In this document: positions 1-11,983 of the stretch, piece by piece | How positions within the stretch are numbered: the first letter of the stretch is position 1 | Layout: every line of letters starts with the position of its first letter | NCBI GenBank assembly: GCA_038502055.1 | Contig: JAXRKN010000044.1 | Location: forward strand, 6,890,501 to 6,954,500 | Length of the DNA stretch: 64,000 bases | Reading direction: 5' to 3' | Source of the DNA: Tanytarsus gracilentus | Taxonomy: Eukaryota > Arthropoda > Insecta > Diptera > Chironomidae | Position numbers and translations under genes: made by a program | Notes under the pieces: model-generated | What the model saw: the letters and a program-made list of their open reading frames with translations, nothing else | What the model was told of the DNA's origin: nothing | Database searches by the model: none

Positions 1-1626
1 ATTTCAATCCCATTTTTTCTAGCTCTGGTTTGAGATAATGACTTGATGTGAGATGCATCTTGGGAAAGAGAGCGACGCATGTCTTCATTGTCATTTGGTC
101 GATAATTGAATCGATTTTTGACGCCGTCAAGTCACCTTGAACTTTCTTCACTCTCTCTGTACTCGAGTCTCTCGGTAAAATGACATACATTGTTGTGCTA
201 TTTTGCTTGTAAGGAAATCCTAAAATGTCAGAGTTTGTTTCTTCATCAAAAAAGTGAGGGAATTGACCGCCATGTGCCATGAGATTTACTAAAAGAGATT
301 TGTTACTGTGACGACCATCTGGATAGAAATTTTTCTTCATTGTTGCACCCTGAATGAAGCTTTCTTGCCATTCAGCATTGAAATAGAGAGCATTCGCAAG
401 GACGGCCTTTGTGTTTGGGTTCAAAACTTGCGGAACAATTTCTTTGATCTTTCCGTGAGTTTTTTCTTTGACCCAACTGTTGGTTAAGAAAAAGGGTTGA
501 AATTATCAATTACTCATTTAATTATAATTAACTTACTCGTTGATTGTTTGGGCTGACTGTCGAGGTTCACTTTGGAAATTGAGTTGTTGAATTTTGCTTT
601 TATAAACGCTCTTAACGACATTTTCATATTCTCTTCTTATTGACGTCGTGGTTTGAATGAAAATTGCGTTCGCCACTAATTGAGTTAGAATTGATTAGTG
701 AAATTATTCAAATTAAGACGAAATTTAATTAAATTACCTTCAATTTTATGTTCATCCAAGTTTGGCTCTGCTGATTGAGTTCTCATGTATTTTTGAATGT
801 AATTGTTTTTGGCATTTTTTCTCCAATTTACAACTTCTCGATTTTGATTCGCTTGATTCGTTTGCAAATCATAAATAATTTCACCAAATTGACGGTGAAC
901 TTCGACAACGTCTGAGTTTTTAATTAATCTGTAAAAAATATATAATGTGCCAATAAAAATAAAAATCGGGTTTTTGATGCAGTTTGAGAATTTGTGCAAG
1001 GGATGGTAATTAATAATATAAAAAAATTCAAGTTTATGATTATTTTTTGATAGTTCATTAAAATTCGATAATATGTCAAAAAATATTTTTTCAAATTAAA
1101 TGTTTTTAACTTTCCATCCCTTAGTCTCTTTAAATAATTCAAAACAACTCACAGTTTCTTAAGTTCATCGTAAGTACTGCCTCGAGCGCCTAGAAAAGCG
1201 AGTTGGAGTGCGGAAGTGATGGAAATAGGAGAAAGAACTTCATATTTCGATTCTGAAAGCGATTCAAGTTTTCTCTTTAGAAGATCTTGTGAGAGGGCAA
1301 GTACATTGAGTGCAATCTCCTTTGAGACTGAGTTTTTGTCATTTTTGGTTATGTCATGACTGTAGTAAATTGTGGATAATGAATCAACTGTTTGTTGAGT
1401 ATCAGATTCAGTTGAGATATCAAATTTAGTTGACCTAGCATGATTTCTATCATTATAATCCGATCTTTTAGGGCTGTAAAAATTAATTTTCTTATTAAAT
1501 TGCAATTTTATTAAATTATCTTTCAAGTAATTAAAACAACTCGAATACTAACCGGTTGCTGTCAGATGATAAACATCCACTTGTGACTACCGCTAATCCT
1601 ATTAGCAAAACGATACTTTTATCCAT
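1..1626 (-). CDS. secreted serpin (serine protease inhibitor), 3' part missing
   Basis: Five exons on the minus strand: 1626-1553 (signal peptide beginning MDKSIVLLIGLAVV), 1473-1153, 928-738, 675-537 and 476 to beyond base 1. All junctions are GT-AG and the frame is continuous. The family is shown by the N-terminal serpin helix with SPISITSALQLAFLGARGST, then VANAIFIQ, the helix-F/strand-3A block with WVKEKTHGKI followed by VLANALYFNAEW, and a final visible segment with FPKMHL. About 400 residues are present. The hinge and reactive-centre loop, which decide inhibitory activity and target protease, lie off the left edge, so target and inhibitory status cannot be told. A Ser/Asp/Asn-rich stretch lies between the signal peptide and the serpin fold. 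Insect serpins of this type usually act in haemolymph on clip-domain protease cascades; that role here is inference. Confidence 0.93.
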
Positions 1627-1805
1627 CTTTGGCTTTTTTTATTTAATTCGCTCTCTGCAAAAGAAGATTTATGAATGAGACTGAAAAATGAGTTCGTTAA
1701 CATTAAAATATTTTTTTGTTGTTTAAAACGCAAAAGTGAATGAATAATTTGAATAAATATCACGTTTTAAAATGCCTTGACACTGAATTTATATTTTTCT
1801 ACCCA

Positions 1806-2534
1806 ATTTACTTTTGCTCTGTTCCGTCCGTCCGTCCGTCTGTCCGTCCGTCTAAGCGAGTCTCGTCCCTGGCCAGCTGGACTTCTGTTTTCGCCAGATG
1901 GTGCTCTTGTCTATATTGCGCACTGCTTTTTTTATCTGACCTATGTCTGCATGGCGCCCACTCCATTTTTATCAAATTTTTTTTATGTTATGTTCGTTGG
2001 TCGTTTTCCGGATCGATTATTATTCTACTTGCCAGGAATCATTGAATCATGCTTTTCGGTCGTGACCATAGGTCGTGCCACAGACGCAAATTCCATTTTT
2101 CAGAACTATGCTTCATGGGTATCGTTGAACTCGTGATTGGACCAGGAATCGATTATAAAGATATTTTTGGGAATGTCCATCTGGCCGCCGTAGTGCCACG
2201 GCAGCCATATGTCCATTTTTCGACTTGGCTTCATGTTCGTTGAACTCGTAATTGGCGCAGGAATCTAATGCATAGACGATTTTTATGTCCATCATGGCCG
2301 CCGCAGTGCCCGGCAGCAAAATTCCATTTTTCAGACTATGCTTCATGTTCGTTGAACTCGTATTGGACCAGGAATCTAATGACATAACATTTTTGGGAAT
2401 GGTCGAACAGGACTGCCCGGCGCCAGTGTCCGGATTGACTTAAACTCATTTTTTATGCACTTGATTTTCAAACACTGATCTGTTACAAGTGGGTTACGCG
2501 GCAACACCCACGTGTGGGTTTTGAAACATTTTTT
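1806..2534 (+). repeat. dispersed satellite-type element, copy 1 (degraded left end)
   Basis: Starts with a (GTCC)n-like tract, then a segment containing CGCCAGATGGTGCTCTT, then about four ~120-bp units recognisable by CCATTTTT, CTTCATG, GTTGAACTCG and GACCAGGAATC. It ends in ~100 bp that is identical to the end of the copy at 42452-43393, including a short hairpin (stem ACCCAC/GTGGGT) at 2506-2519. Compared with that copy, the left two thirds is peppered with one- to several-base deletions, and the left end corresponding to GCGTAACCCAC is eroded. No protein is encoded; the small open frames here are by-products of the repeat. Confidence 0.8.
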
Positions 2535-5500
2535 ATTTACTCCGGCGTGTTTGAGCTTTCAATTTCTTTTTTAACTTCCTAGCTCGACTTTTGTCATTGA
2601 AACTTTTTAGTTAGAATAGTGGATGGTAAAAACCGAAGTTGGAGGTGACGAGTCGTAAAATAATTATTATTTGCTTTAGTGCTTCTTGACGTAATATAAG
2701 ATGTACGAACGTTACATATTGAAGTTCAGAACAATTACTTGTGAATGACTCAGAAGAAAATAAAATAATTCAAGAATGTCGCTTTAATGGCTGGAGAGAA
2801 TGTGGGATTGAATACGCAATATTTATAGTTTAGTAACGATATTTTTTTAAAAAATTAAAGGGTGAATGCTCTTAAATTTCATGTAATTTTTCTAGATGTG
2901 AAAACTTTAATTTTAGTCACTTTAAATGTATTAAAACTATGACGATTTGTTTCATGTCAAAAAAGAATTGAAACACATTTAATTAAAAAATTATTTCCAG
3001 ATGAACAATAAACGCGGATTTGTGATTAAAAATATTTTAAAAGTACTAATTTAAGCGTAAACATTAATTTGGGTTTTTCCAAGTAACAATTGATAATTTA
3101 ATTCTAAATATTGGTTTTAAAATTCACAATGACCCAGAACATGATTGAATCTCGTTGTTTTCAAGCATTTTAAATTAAGGAGATGGCATTTAAAATTATA
3201 TCAGAAAATCTACAGAATTTAAAAAACTTTTTTTTGCTCTGAAAATTTCACATTTTTAACCTCTGGACAGTCGCAATTTTTTTGCTCTCTTTTCATCATC
3301 TAGATTCTAGAATTGTAATTTTCACGGTGAAGTGGAACTTCCAGTAATTAAGAGCGGAAAGAAGTGAAGAGCTTATAAATAAAAATGAGAATGAAATAAA
3401 TTGAGTTGGAAGCACTTAAGATTAATGGATTTTGATGCTCGAGTTTTGCAAGTTAAAAAATCTTCGTCGTTTTTGCGAGTTCAACCTGCAAGCGCACTTC
3501 AAGAGTGCAAAAATGAATTTATTGAATTAATTTAAAAGCTTCTTTCCGCCAAACTACTTAATTTGCACTAAAAATTACTCGAGAATATTTTTTGTCTCCC
3601 TTTTTTAACGCTCACAATGGGATCATGTTGAGACCATTGTTGAAAAATATAATTAAAGAGATGGAAGTGCATCAAAGAGCAAGAATACAATTTAAAAATT
3701 TTATAATCAACATTATTAAATAAAAATGCAGAGATGGAAATGCGATTCTGTAATGTCATGGCAGTGGATTATAATCATATTTATTTGCACGAAAGTTCTA
3801 CGAGTTGTTGAAAAACAAGTTCCATTATCAAATGAAAAAGAAAGGAGAAGAAAATAAAATTTTATGGCGGATTTTGAAGCTTTTGAGATTTAAATTTTTT
3901 TTGCGAGTTTTAAAATATTTTCATTGAAGAAATTTAAATTTTATAATACAAAAAAACAATTATTGTTTTAAAAAATATTCACCGAACTTTTTTTAACACT
4001 CAAATTTGAAACTTCACATAAACATTGAACTTGGTTATTTGTCTCGCGTGACACTCATAAACAAGATGCTTCCGCAGCAGAAAATATTTAAATTAAAAAA
4101 TATTCGAGACGCGTTAAGCTTCCACTGCACGTCTGTTTACATCTGCTCGAGAATGCTTTCTTCGCATTAATAGTGAGCGAGAGCGTTACAAAGTTACTCA
4201 TGCGAAAATTATTACGCAAATGGCTAGAATTTTTTTGTTACTTCGTCAAGAACATTTTTGCTCTAAATAACAATGAACTAGAATTCAGTTGTGCGTTCGG
4301 GGATGATGAAAATTTAGGAAATTGTTGACATTAAACTTTGACTCACATCAATCGCGCGCTTTGAGTGATTTTGATTTTTTTATCAGCACTTTAATTTTAT
4401 GAATAATGTTTTTATTTCTGCGTACACTTTAAATCGACTAATCTCGCGTCTGTCTCGAATACGACTAATGAAAAATCTTTATTTCGAGAGCTTGTTATTC
4501 CTTCTCAGCGATCATCAAGCTTTTTATTTTATATATTTGTGTTGAAAATCTTTGCACGTATTCGTACACACGTATGCAGATGATGTTATGTGCGAGAGAG
4601 AGTGAGAGAGCAAGATAAATGCTTTAGCAGCTTAATGGAATTTTACATTAACGCTCTTTTGTACTTACCTGCTTTTTTAAGCGTCATTTAATAAAAATAT
4701 TTACATTTAATAGAAAATTAATTTTCGATAGGTAAAAAAGATAAATTTTATTATTTAAAAATTATATTTTTGATTTTACTTTGAATGATTTTGAGTCATA
4801 AATTTTATGATGCTGTGAACTTCACGACCCCCTTTTAAATTTCACCATGGCATGGGTTTTATTTCCAAAACGTCATCAGAGATGTCATTTTAAATTTCAG
4901 TTGAAAAAGTTTATGTCGCACTTTAGATTTTTGCATCATTTCAGTTCTGCGGTACTTTGTTTTTCCCCACATGCATAATTTTATTTGCCACTTAATTTCG
5001 AGATGAAAACAAAAATGTGCGAAAAACAAATTTTTGAGCCAGATGGAAGAAAATAAATTTAAATTTATACATGTAAATTTTTGTATTTTAAAAGGATATT
5101 TTTGATGGTTTCATATCGTGACGGTATCGATTAAATATTTGTCAATAAAATTTGATACATTCAAAGATTAATTTATTGGTTGATGAGCAAACATCTTGAA
5201 ATATAATTAATTATGTAAATAAAGGGATGATGACGATAATGATGACGATGGGCTAATAAATGCATAATTTGTCACTTTATCACTTGACCTAAATAATCCG
5301 ATGTATTTACCCATGCAAGCTGTCGATGCGAGAGAGAAAATTTAGCAAAAATCGAAATTTATTCAGACTAAAATTTTAGGTTTTAAAGCAATCAAAAAAT
5401 TAAATTTTTGTGTTAAATTTCTTTGAAAATAATTTTTTTTACCTCTTTTAAAAATTATTCATAAAAATCGTCTTAAAAACTCAAAATAAAATTCATCGCT

Positions 5501-8500
5501 CCTCTAAAAGTTAGAAGGAAAAAAATGAGAGCTTAATGTGTCATCAATTCACTATTCAGGCACTAAAAACCTTCCAAGCATCCTCTTTCACTCACTTTAT
5601 ATGAAGCCACATAGTTAATGTTGAAAGAGAGTCATTTACAAATGTGTAAAGTCATACAGCATGAATAATTTATGAATGTTCATTTCTTCTTTTTTCTTTT
5701 TTCAGAAAAAGGAGGAAAATAATGTTTACGACAGACAAACAACCGCATAATGAAAAATCTGCCGGAAACTTTTAGCAACGGAAGAAAAACTTGACATTCG
5801 ATGACTTGTGGCGTGACTAACAGTGAATGAGTTTCGTCATCGCATGTGAGTTTTTCCCGCTACCTGATGCTGAAAGTTTCGTGCTAAAACTTAAGTCGTG
5901 ATCAGAATACTTGCAAACAATACAGCAGATTTCATTAAATATGTGCACTGATGTCTCCGGACTTTCCACAATGAATATTTTAGGGGCGTTTCAAGCAGGC
6001 ATTGAAGCAAAAGTTTTACCTCTTCTTTACTCGTGCTGCTAATTATCGGTCTTTATCCATGAACTTCTAATTAACGGAGATTTTTCTTTCACCATTGAGT
6101 TAATTATTAAAGCATGAAAATTGAATGGAAAAGTTAGCGATTTTTAAAGTTCTTTTGATGAACCGTAAAGCTTTCAATTTTAAGAGCTCAAAATCTACAA
6201 AACATTAAAACGGCGAGGATTTTAATCGGAGGGTTAATTATATATTTTTCTATAGATGTTTGTCAATTTGTGTGTAAAGTTTTTTTTAACTTGAAAAACG
6301 AGAACTTAAAACAATTAAAATTTTAATCATTGAAAAATTAATTAAATTTGGCGGCTTGTCACCCGTGAATTTTCTAGTATTTTGATAACGTCAGATGTCT
6401 TTTTTCACTCTCCCACAATTGTTTCTTCTCCTCGTTTTAGAATTACCATAACGTCATATTGTCATTGATTAATTCTTCGCCTTTCCATGAAAATTTCTCG
6501 CCTCTCAACAATTGAGATGTGAACCCAATGCCACATGGATTGACGTGCAATAAATCACACTTTGTGACTGACTGACTTGAGGACTTTTGTTAAGTCATCG
6601 TCTTTAAAACATTTTTTCTTCTTCTATTACTTCGCCATTAAATCGACCTAAAGCTCTCTTCAAACTCAGCATGAAAAATTTTATAGAAAGATTTATGGTA
6701 AAAAGTTTTCTCGTCACATTTTGATCAATTTTATCGACAAAATCTTCGAGACTTTATTCACTTTTCAATTGACAAAAAATTGTTCAGAATTTATCAATTT
6801 TTCTTTCTTGCTTGGTCATTTTTCATTTTTATTTTGCTGAATGGATAAATTTTTCTCATTTCTCACAAGCTCTAATAACAATCAAAATATCACAAAAAGA
6901 GGAAGGAGCGAATGAGTAAATAGAAAAGTCTATCGGAAAATTATGCTCTTAATTTATCAAATGGGGGAAAAATATGAAGAAGATTGAAGAGAGAGCGGTA
7001 AAGTTTTCGTCCTTGCGGTTATTAATTGCGCCATGTTTTACTAACTAATTTATTATGATTAGAAATCTTTTATTGAAGAGCACGAGCTACATAAACTCAT
7101 ATAAAGGAATCTAGAAATTAATTTAAAGAAATAATTTTAATATTTTTAAGAAAATATTTCAACATAAAGTTTAATTTTTATATTTAAAAAATCATTTTTT
7201 GAAACTCCCTAAATTTTCTTTCCTGAACTTTAGAGTTCGAAGCTTCAACCTCCGCATTAATTACATTAATACACATGAATATTTAAACAGGATGATTGGA
7301 AAATCTTTGAAAGGTTTCAAATTGAAAATTTCCAAAGTTCGTCAATAATTCTAAATTTAGATATTTTCCGAAGTTGTTCATCAAAAATGAGACATAAAAT
7401 AATTATTAGCCTTATCTTCCGCACATTCATGAGAATAATAAAGTTAACTAATCACAATTTACAGATGCTGAACATTACAGCGTTTTATGAGCATCATAAT
7501 AATTCAGCTGATGACGTTAATTGTCTTTCACACTCTGATGCAAAACCAGGAACCGAATTTTTTTGTTTTTAGGCAAGATATTTTACGAGCTCATAATGTG
7601 TCCACCATCGTGCGACCTTCCGATGTAATAACATCAACCATATGGCAGTGAAGCTATAAAAACAAACAATGAGAGTGTTTTCGTATCCGATGCTAAGGAA
7701 TTGTTCAATAAATAAATAAGACAGGAGAGAATCGTACGTTCGAGTGAAGCGGTTGAGGGTCGTAAAGGAATTTTCATTTGCCAAGGTGTGAAAAATGGAA
7801 AAAACAAAATTTCATGAAAATGTTTTTTTGTTTTATAAATTTATTTCAATTTCACTTCCCTTGATCAAAATAATTCATTCGAAGGAAAAGAAGCAAAAAT
7901 TTCCTCCTTCTTCTTGTTCCCTTTTTAACCCAGCTTGGTGCATTTTCATGACTCGCCAACCGGAACAAAAGTGAATTTCCTCATCCATTCTTCTTGTTCC
8001 TTGAGAGCGAGCAGCCACAAAAAAGAAAACTTTAAGAATCCATAAATTCTTTCCCATGCATTTTGCCCATAATTTTTAGCTCTCTCTCTGTGTGTGATGC
8101 TGTAATGGCTGTAAGGCGATACATGTTGAAATTAAAAAGAAAAATGTTGAACATGTTTTGCGCCCTCAAGAGTGAAAACTTTAGGGGATTAAAAGAAAAT
8201 TGTATTTGTTTTCTTGTGATGACATTTTTTTGTATTCTTTTTCAAGGAAATTCTTTTCTTGGGGTTTATTTGAAATTTTTGCCACAAATCATTATTTTCA
8301 AAAAATATTTTAATATTTCAAGAAAAAAACTAAATTAAATATTTTTAATTTTTTAAAATAGACAAAATTTTTGAATCACCCCCACTTTCTTTTCTCGAAT
8401 GACATTTTGAGGGGCGAAGCTAAGTATGTCTCACATGAGCTCTATATCATTTCATGTTCAAAATAGAATTTGTTCATTCCTTAATCCGAATTTAAACGAT

Positions 8501-8980
8501 GACTCAAAGTGACATTTATTTCGAGAATGCTAAGCCAAATTTATCTTAAACCAGAAGTTCTGTTGAAAATTATTTAAACGTTTCTTTTTTACCCTTATCA
8601 GGTTTCAGGAAGATGACAAGAAAAAGGTCAAGAAAAATTAATTAATCGTGAAAATTGAACTTAAGAGTGAAACACATGTTGTTCAATGAACCTGAGATGT
8701 TCCTTTTAAAATTTTAGCATAAACTAGGCACACGACGATTTGCGATGAAAAAAAGTTCTCAAATTTGAGAGAGTGAGAATGATTTTTTCTAGAGAGAAGA
8801 GAGAAAGTTGCTCAGTAAATGTGAGAAGGGAAATTAATTTTCATGCCACGCGATCGTTTTGTGGAAATTTTATTTTTTTAAACTGAAACCAAAAAATAAT
8901 TGAATAAATTTCTCGAATTTATACAGAAAAAATATTTTTTAATCATTTAAAATCTATCAAAATTAAATAAAACAGAATGT
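2535..8980. other. gene-free AT-rich stretch
   Basis: About 6.4 kb of AT-rich sequence with no open frame resembling a known protein and no RNA gene I could recognise. A few short open frames (for example 7387-7572 and 7875-8057) lack signal peptides, conserved motifs or plausible neighbouring exons. It may be intergenic or intronic. Confidence 0.5.
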
Positions 8981-9188
8981 AATTCGAGAGAAGTCAGTCG
9001 CCGCCACTCAATTGCTATTTTCGAATTGATTATTCTGCAATGTGAGACTCATTTTATGGTCCACGCATTTGTGCTTTTATGCTTGATTGAATCGTTATCG
9101 TGTCTCGCGTCATAAAAAGTCCTTGTTTGTTTTTCTCGCTCATAATTTTTTATTAATAACATAAAAATGAGTTAAATAAAGAAATTTT

Positions 9189-9194
9189 TTTATT
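9189..9194 (-). promoter_or_regulatory. poly(A) signal of CTLD gene A
   Basis: AATAAA on the minus strand, about 60 bases after the stop codon of the gene at 9255-10995. The same hexamer is at the matching place in copy B (11918-11923). Confidence 0.6.
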
Positions 9195-9254
9195 TACAAG
9201 CTAAAATCTTAAAAAGTAATTTTCAAAATTGGTTTTGAAAAAGTGTCAAATTTT

Positions 9255-10995
9255 TTATGTCAAATATTCACAAACAAACCAAGAAGCGGAATTGCAAGCA
9301 GCACCAGCACCCTGCCAATTCGCCTCACCAACCGAAAATTGTGATGTATATCTGAGACATTCGCCAGACACGCGTCCAATAACATCATCAGTCTGAACAA
9401 AATGAACGCCATTCCACATGATTCTTCTAGTTGGATCAAAATTGAACCATCTTCCACATTCGTCATCAACTCTTCCATTAATCCAAACGAAACCACGTGG
9501 ATGTGCTGAAAGCAGTCGTGTGATTGCTGTCCTAAAAGCTCTTTGTAAAGGCGATGAGTCGAGAACGAAAAGTTCCATTCCATTGGTGCGACAATTTTGT
9601 TCAGCATTCGCATAATTTTGTTGAGTTGAAATAATGCAAAGTGATTTTAAGTAAGTTCCATTATTGAAAAGATCTTCGCGTTGTGCACATGCAGCGAGAT
9701 TTGGATCACCGCCACCACCTCCAGCAGTTGTTGTTGTTGTGAGTGAAGGTGTTGTTGTTGGTATGATTGTAGGTTCTGTAGGATCGGGTGTTGTTGATCG
9801 AAATCCATGCTCACACACAAACCATCTCGTCGCAGTACAAACAAAACCAAGTGCTTGGTAACCTCCACCATGTATACCGGAATAACTCAAACAAGGTCCA
9901 CTCGTTCTGCCATTGACAGATGAGGTATTCACCCAATTGATGTTCTCATATAAAAGACCTTGAACTGTGTCATCGGGATTCTGTACATTCCAAATATCCA
10001 ATGCAGTATTTCTTCTTCCATTGATAATGATTGCTCCTGTTGGATGTCGGTTTCCAACATGAAGCATTGTAGTGTTGTGGAAGAGAATATGAACCAAGGT
10101 GCTATCGACAATGAACAAGTTCATGTTGAAACTTTGGCATTGAGTTCTTGACGACTCATAATTAGCTGCACGTTCAACAAGGCAGTATGATTTAATGTAA
10201 TCTGGACCATCGAATAAATCAATATTTCTTGTACATTGGCCAATGTTTGGAGGCAATCCCGTGGTTGTTGATTCTGGAGGGTTTGTTGTTGTTGTTGTAG
10301 TTATAGTAGTTGTTGATGTTGTTGTTGGTGGTGGAGGTGTGACCAAAGTTCGGTTATCGCAAGTGACTTGATCAGGGAAGGTGCACCAATTATTTGTAAC
10401 GTCCCACCAGAGTCCATCAATGCACCAACGCTCATTTGGTATGCCATTCACACAGAGAAAATATCTGAAAAATGTGCGAAATATTATTTTTGCAAATCGA
10501 AACTCTCAACTGATAAGATTAAGCTTTTAAATCTTTAACTGCTTTGAAAATAAATCCAAGGATTTTAATCTTAGGATTTATTTTTAATCATAAGATTAAA
10601 TTAAATCGAATAAATATTTTCACTCACCCTCTGCAATCGTCCTCATTCGGAAGGAAGATTGGATTCGTTGGATCATCAAATGGAGGACATCTATAGTCTA
10701 ATATACACTGAGCATCATCAGGAAGCATGCATTCAGTTGTGTTACGATTGAAGTGCAAGCCTTTAATTGAAATCGAAAGTTATTTTTAAAAAATGACGCG
10801 ATAATTTTTCGGTGATGTACCTGGTGCGCATCGCAATGTATGAACAACTCCATGGAAACAAATTAGATAAAGTGTGCAATCCGTTGGATGAGGATGCCAT
10901 GTGACAGTGCTTGGATCACAATTTACTTGCTGAGCTTGAGTCTGAGCTAAAACTCCTATCAGTAGCAAAATTAAAATTCTTAGCACTTCTTTCAT
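9255..10995 (-). CDS. secreted chitin-binding / C-type-lectin-like protein, copy A
   Basis: Three exons: 10995-10821, 10760-10628 and 10464-9255. The start is placed at the Met directly before a strong signal peptide (MKEVLRILILLLIGVLAQ); an in-frame Met five codons earlier is less likely. Two peritrophin-A/CBM14 chitin-binding domains follow, each with the six-Cys spacing (first from VNCDPS, second ending FPDQVTC). Next is a Thr/Pro-rich mucin-like linker, CTLD 1, a second Thr/Gly linker, and CTLD 2 ending SWFVCEYLT. The CTLDs keep the framework cysteines and the terminal W-F-V-C-E, but I see no EPN, QPD or WND motif, so calcium-dependent sugar binding is doubtful. Likely secreted to a chitinous matrix such as the gut peritrophic matrix or cuticle (inference). 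A near-identical neighbour is at 11984-14291. Confidence 0.92.
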
Positions 10996-11020
10996 ATTTA
11001 TTTCGAACACTCAAAAATCA

Positions 11021-11059
11021 ACTGAAGTAGCTTCAGTTTATTTCATCGATATTTATATA
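11021..11059 (-). promoter_or_regulatory. core promoter of CTLD gene A
   Basis: On the minus strand a TATATAAA box (11052-11059) precedes a TCAGT arthropod initiator (11021-11025) by roughly 35 bases, 30 bases upstream of the start codon. The spacing is slightly long for a classic TATA-Inr pair, so the exact start site is uncertain. Identical in copy B. Confidence 0.55.
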
Positions 11060-11086
11060 GTCCGCCATAATAATCTCAGTTTTATT

Positions 11087-11206
11087 GATAGCAGATTTAT
11101 CTTATCACAAATTGATAAAATTATATGCAGTTCAACGTAATTCTTGCTTGTATTTGTAGCCAATGTCCACAATAACTTCCGGACAACTTCCTTCGCGATA
11201 AGATAA
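11087..11206. promoter_or_regulatory. cluster of GATA motifs upstream of CTLD gene A
   Basis: GATA or TATC cores occur at 11087, at 11097-11106 (two back to back), near 11114, and as a GATAAGATAA pair at 11197-11206, all within 150 bases upstream of the TATA box. GATA factors drive midgut genes in flies, which would fit a peritrophic-matrix protein. In AT-rich DNA some of these could be chance. Copy B has the same set. Confidence 0.35.
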
Positions 11207-11917
11207 ACTTTTTTCACGTAGGTGTTAATCCACATCCGCTTTGTTTTATGAAAACCATTCTACAAGCTATTATTGTTGGTTTAGGCTGAATTAATTCTGT
11301 AAGCTTATTAAGCGGTGAAAATTTGTGTTGATCGAAGTGATTTTGTGCTTTGAAGAATTTAAAAATATTTTATATAAAAATTAACATTTTTTTCTGGATG
11401 ATTTTCAAACATGTTTTTGCAAACATTTCCTTAAAGTTAAAAAAATCCTCCACATGTGCATTTTACATCGTCACACTAAAAATGTACCATCCAAATTTAT
11501 AACTTTTTCTCCTCGAAACGGAAAAAGCTCAAGCTTCTATAGTTGAGTGCTGCACATAACTTTATTATGATGTTCACTCAACTCTCGTGTGTGATTGAGA
11601 CGAAAAATTAGGAGTGAAAAAATTTATGGTGCACAGTAACTTTAGCATGTGTTTGAGACATCATCATCATACGGTGGAAGGTATTACAGTGTGAATATTT
11701 CGAGTGAATAATTCGAGAGAAGTCAGTCGCCGCCACTCAATTGCTATTTTCGAATTGATTATTCTGCAATGTGAGACTCATTTTATGGTCCACGCATTTG
11801 TGCTTTTATGCTTGATTGAATCGTTATCGTGTCTCGCGTCATAAAAAGTCCTTGTTTGTTTTTCTCGCTCATAATTTTTTATTAATAACATAAAAATGAG
11901 TTAAATAAAGAAATTTT

Positions 11918-11923
11918 TTTATT
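11918..11923 (-). promoter_or_regulatory. poly(A) signal of CTLD gene B
   Basis: AATAAA on the minus strand, ~60 bases past the stop codon of the gene at 11984-14291. Confidence 0.6.
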
Positions 11924-11983
11924 TACAAGCTAAAATCTTAAAAAGTAATTTTCAAAATAGGTTTTGAAAAAGTGTCAAATTTT

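Larger units (their letters stand above)
8981..11698. repeat. tandem duplication, unit A (2.7 kb)
   Basis: Unit A repeats at 11710-14995 with very few substitutions. The shared sequence begins AATTCGAGAGAAG and ends TTACAGTGTGAATAT, and only 11 bases separate the units. It carries a complete gene with its promoter region and 3' end, so the whole transcription unit was copied. Low divergence, also in non-coding parts, indicates a recent event. Confidence 0.95.

Noticed and set aside
7875..8338. Short open frames at 7875-8057 (minus) and 8063-8338 (plus)
   Set aside because: No conserved motif or plausible exon structure. The Lys- and Phe-rich composition follows the A/T runs.
9260..9871. Other-frame and opposite-strand open frames over the CTLD exons (and at 11989-13447)
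   Set aside because: They are shadows of the strongly supported CTLD coding frame and repeat wherever the exon repeats.
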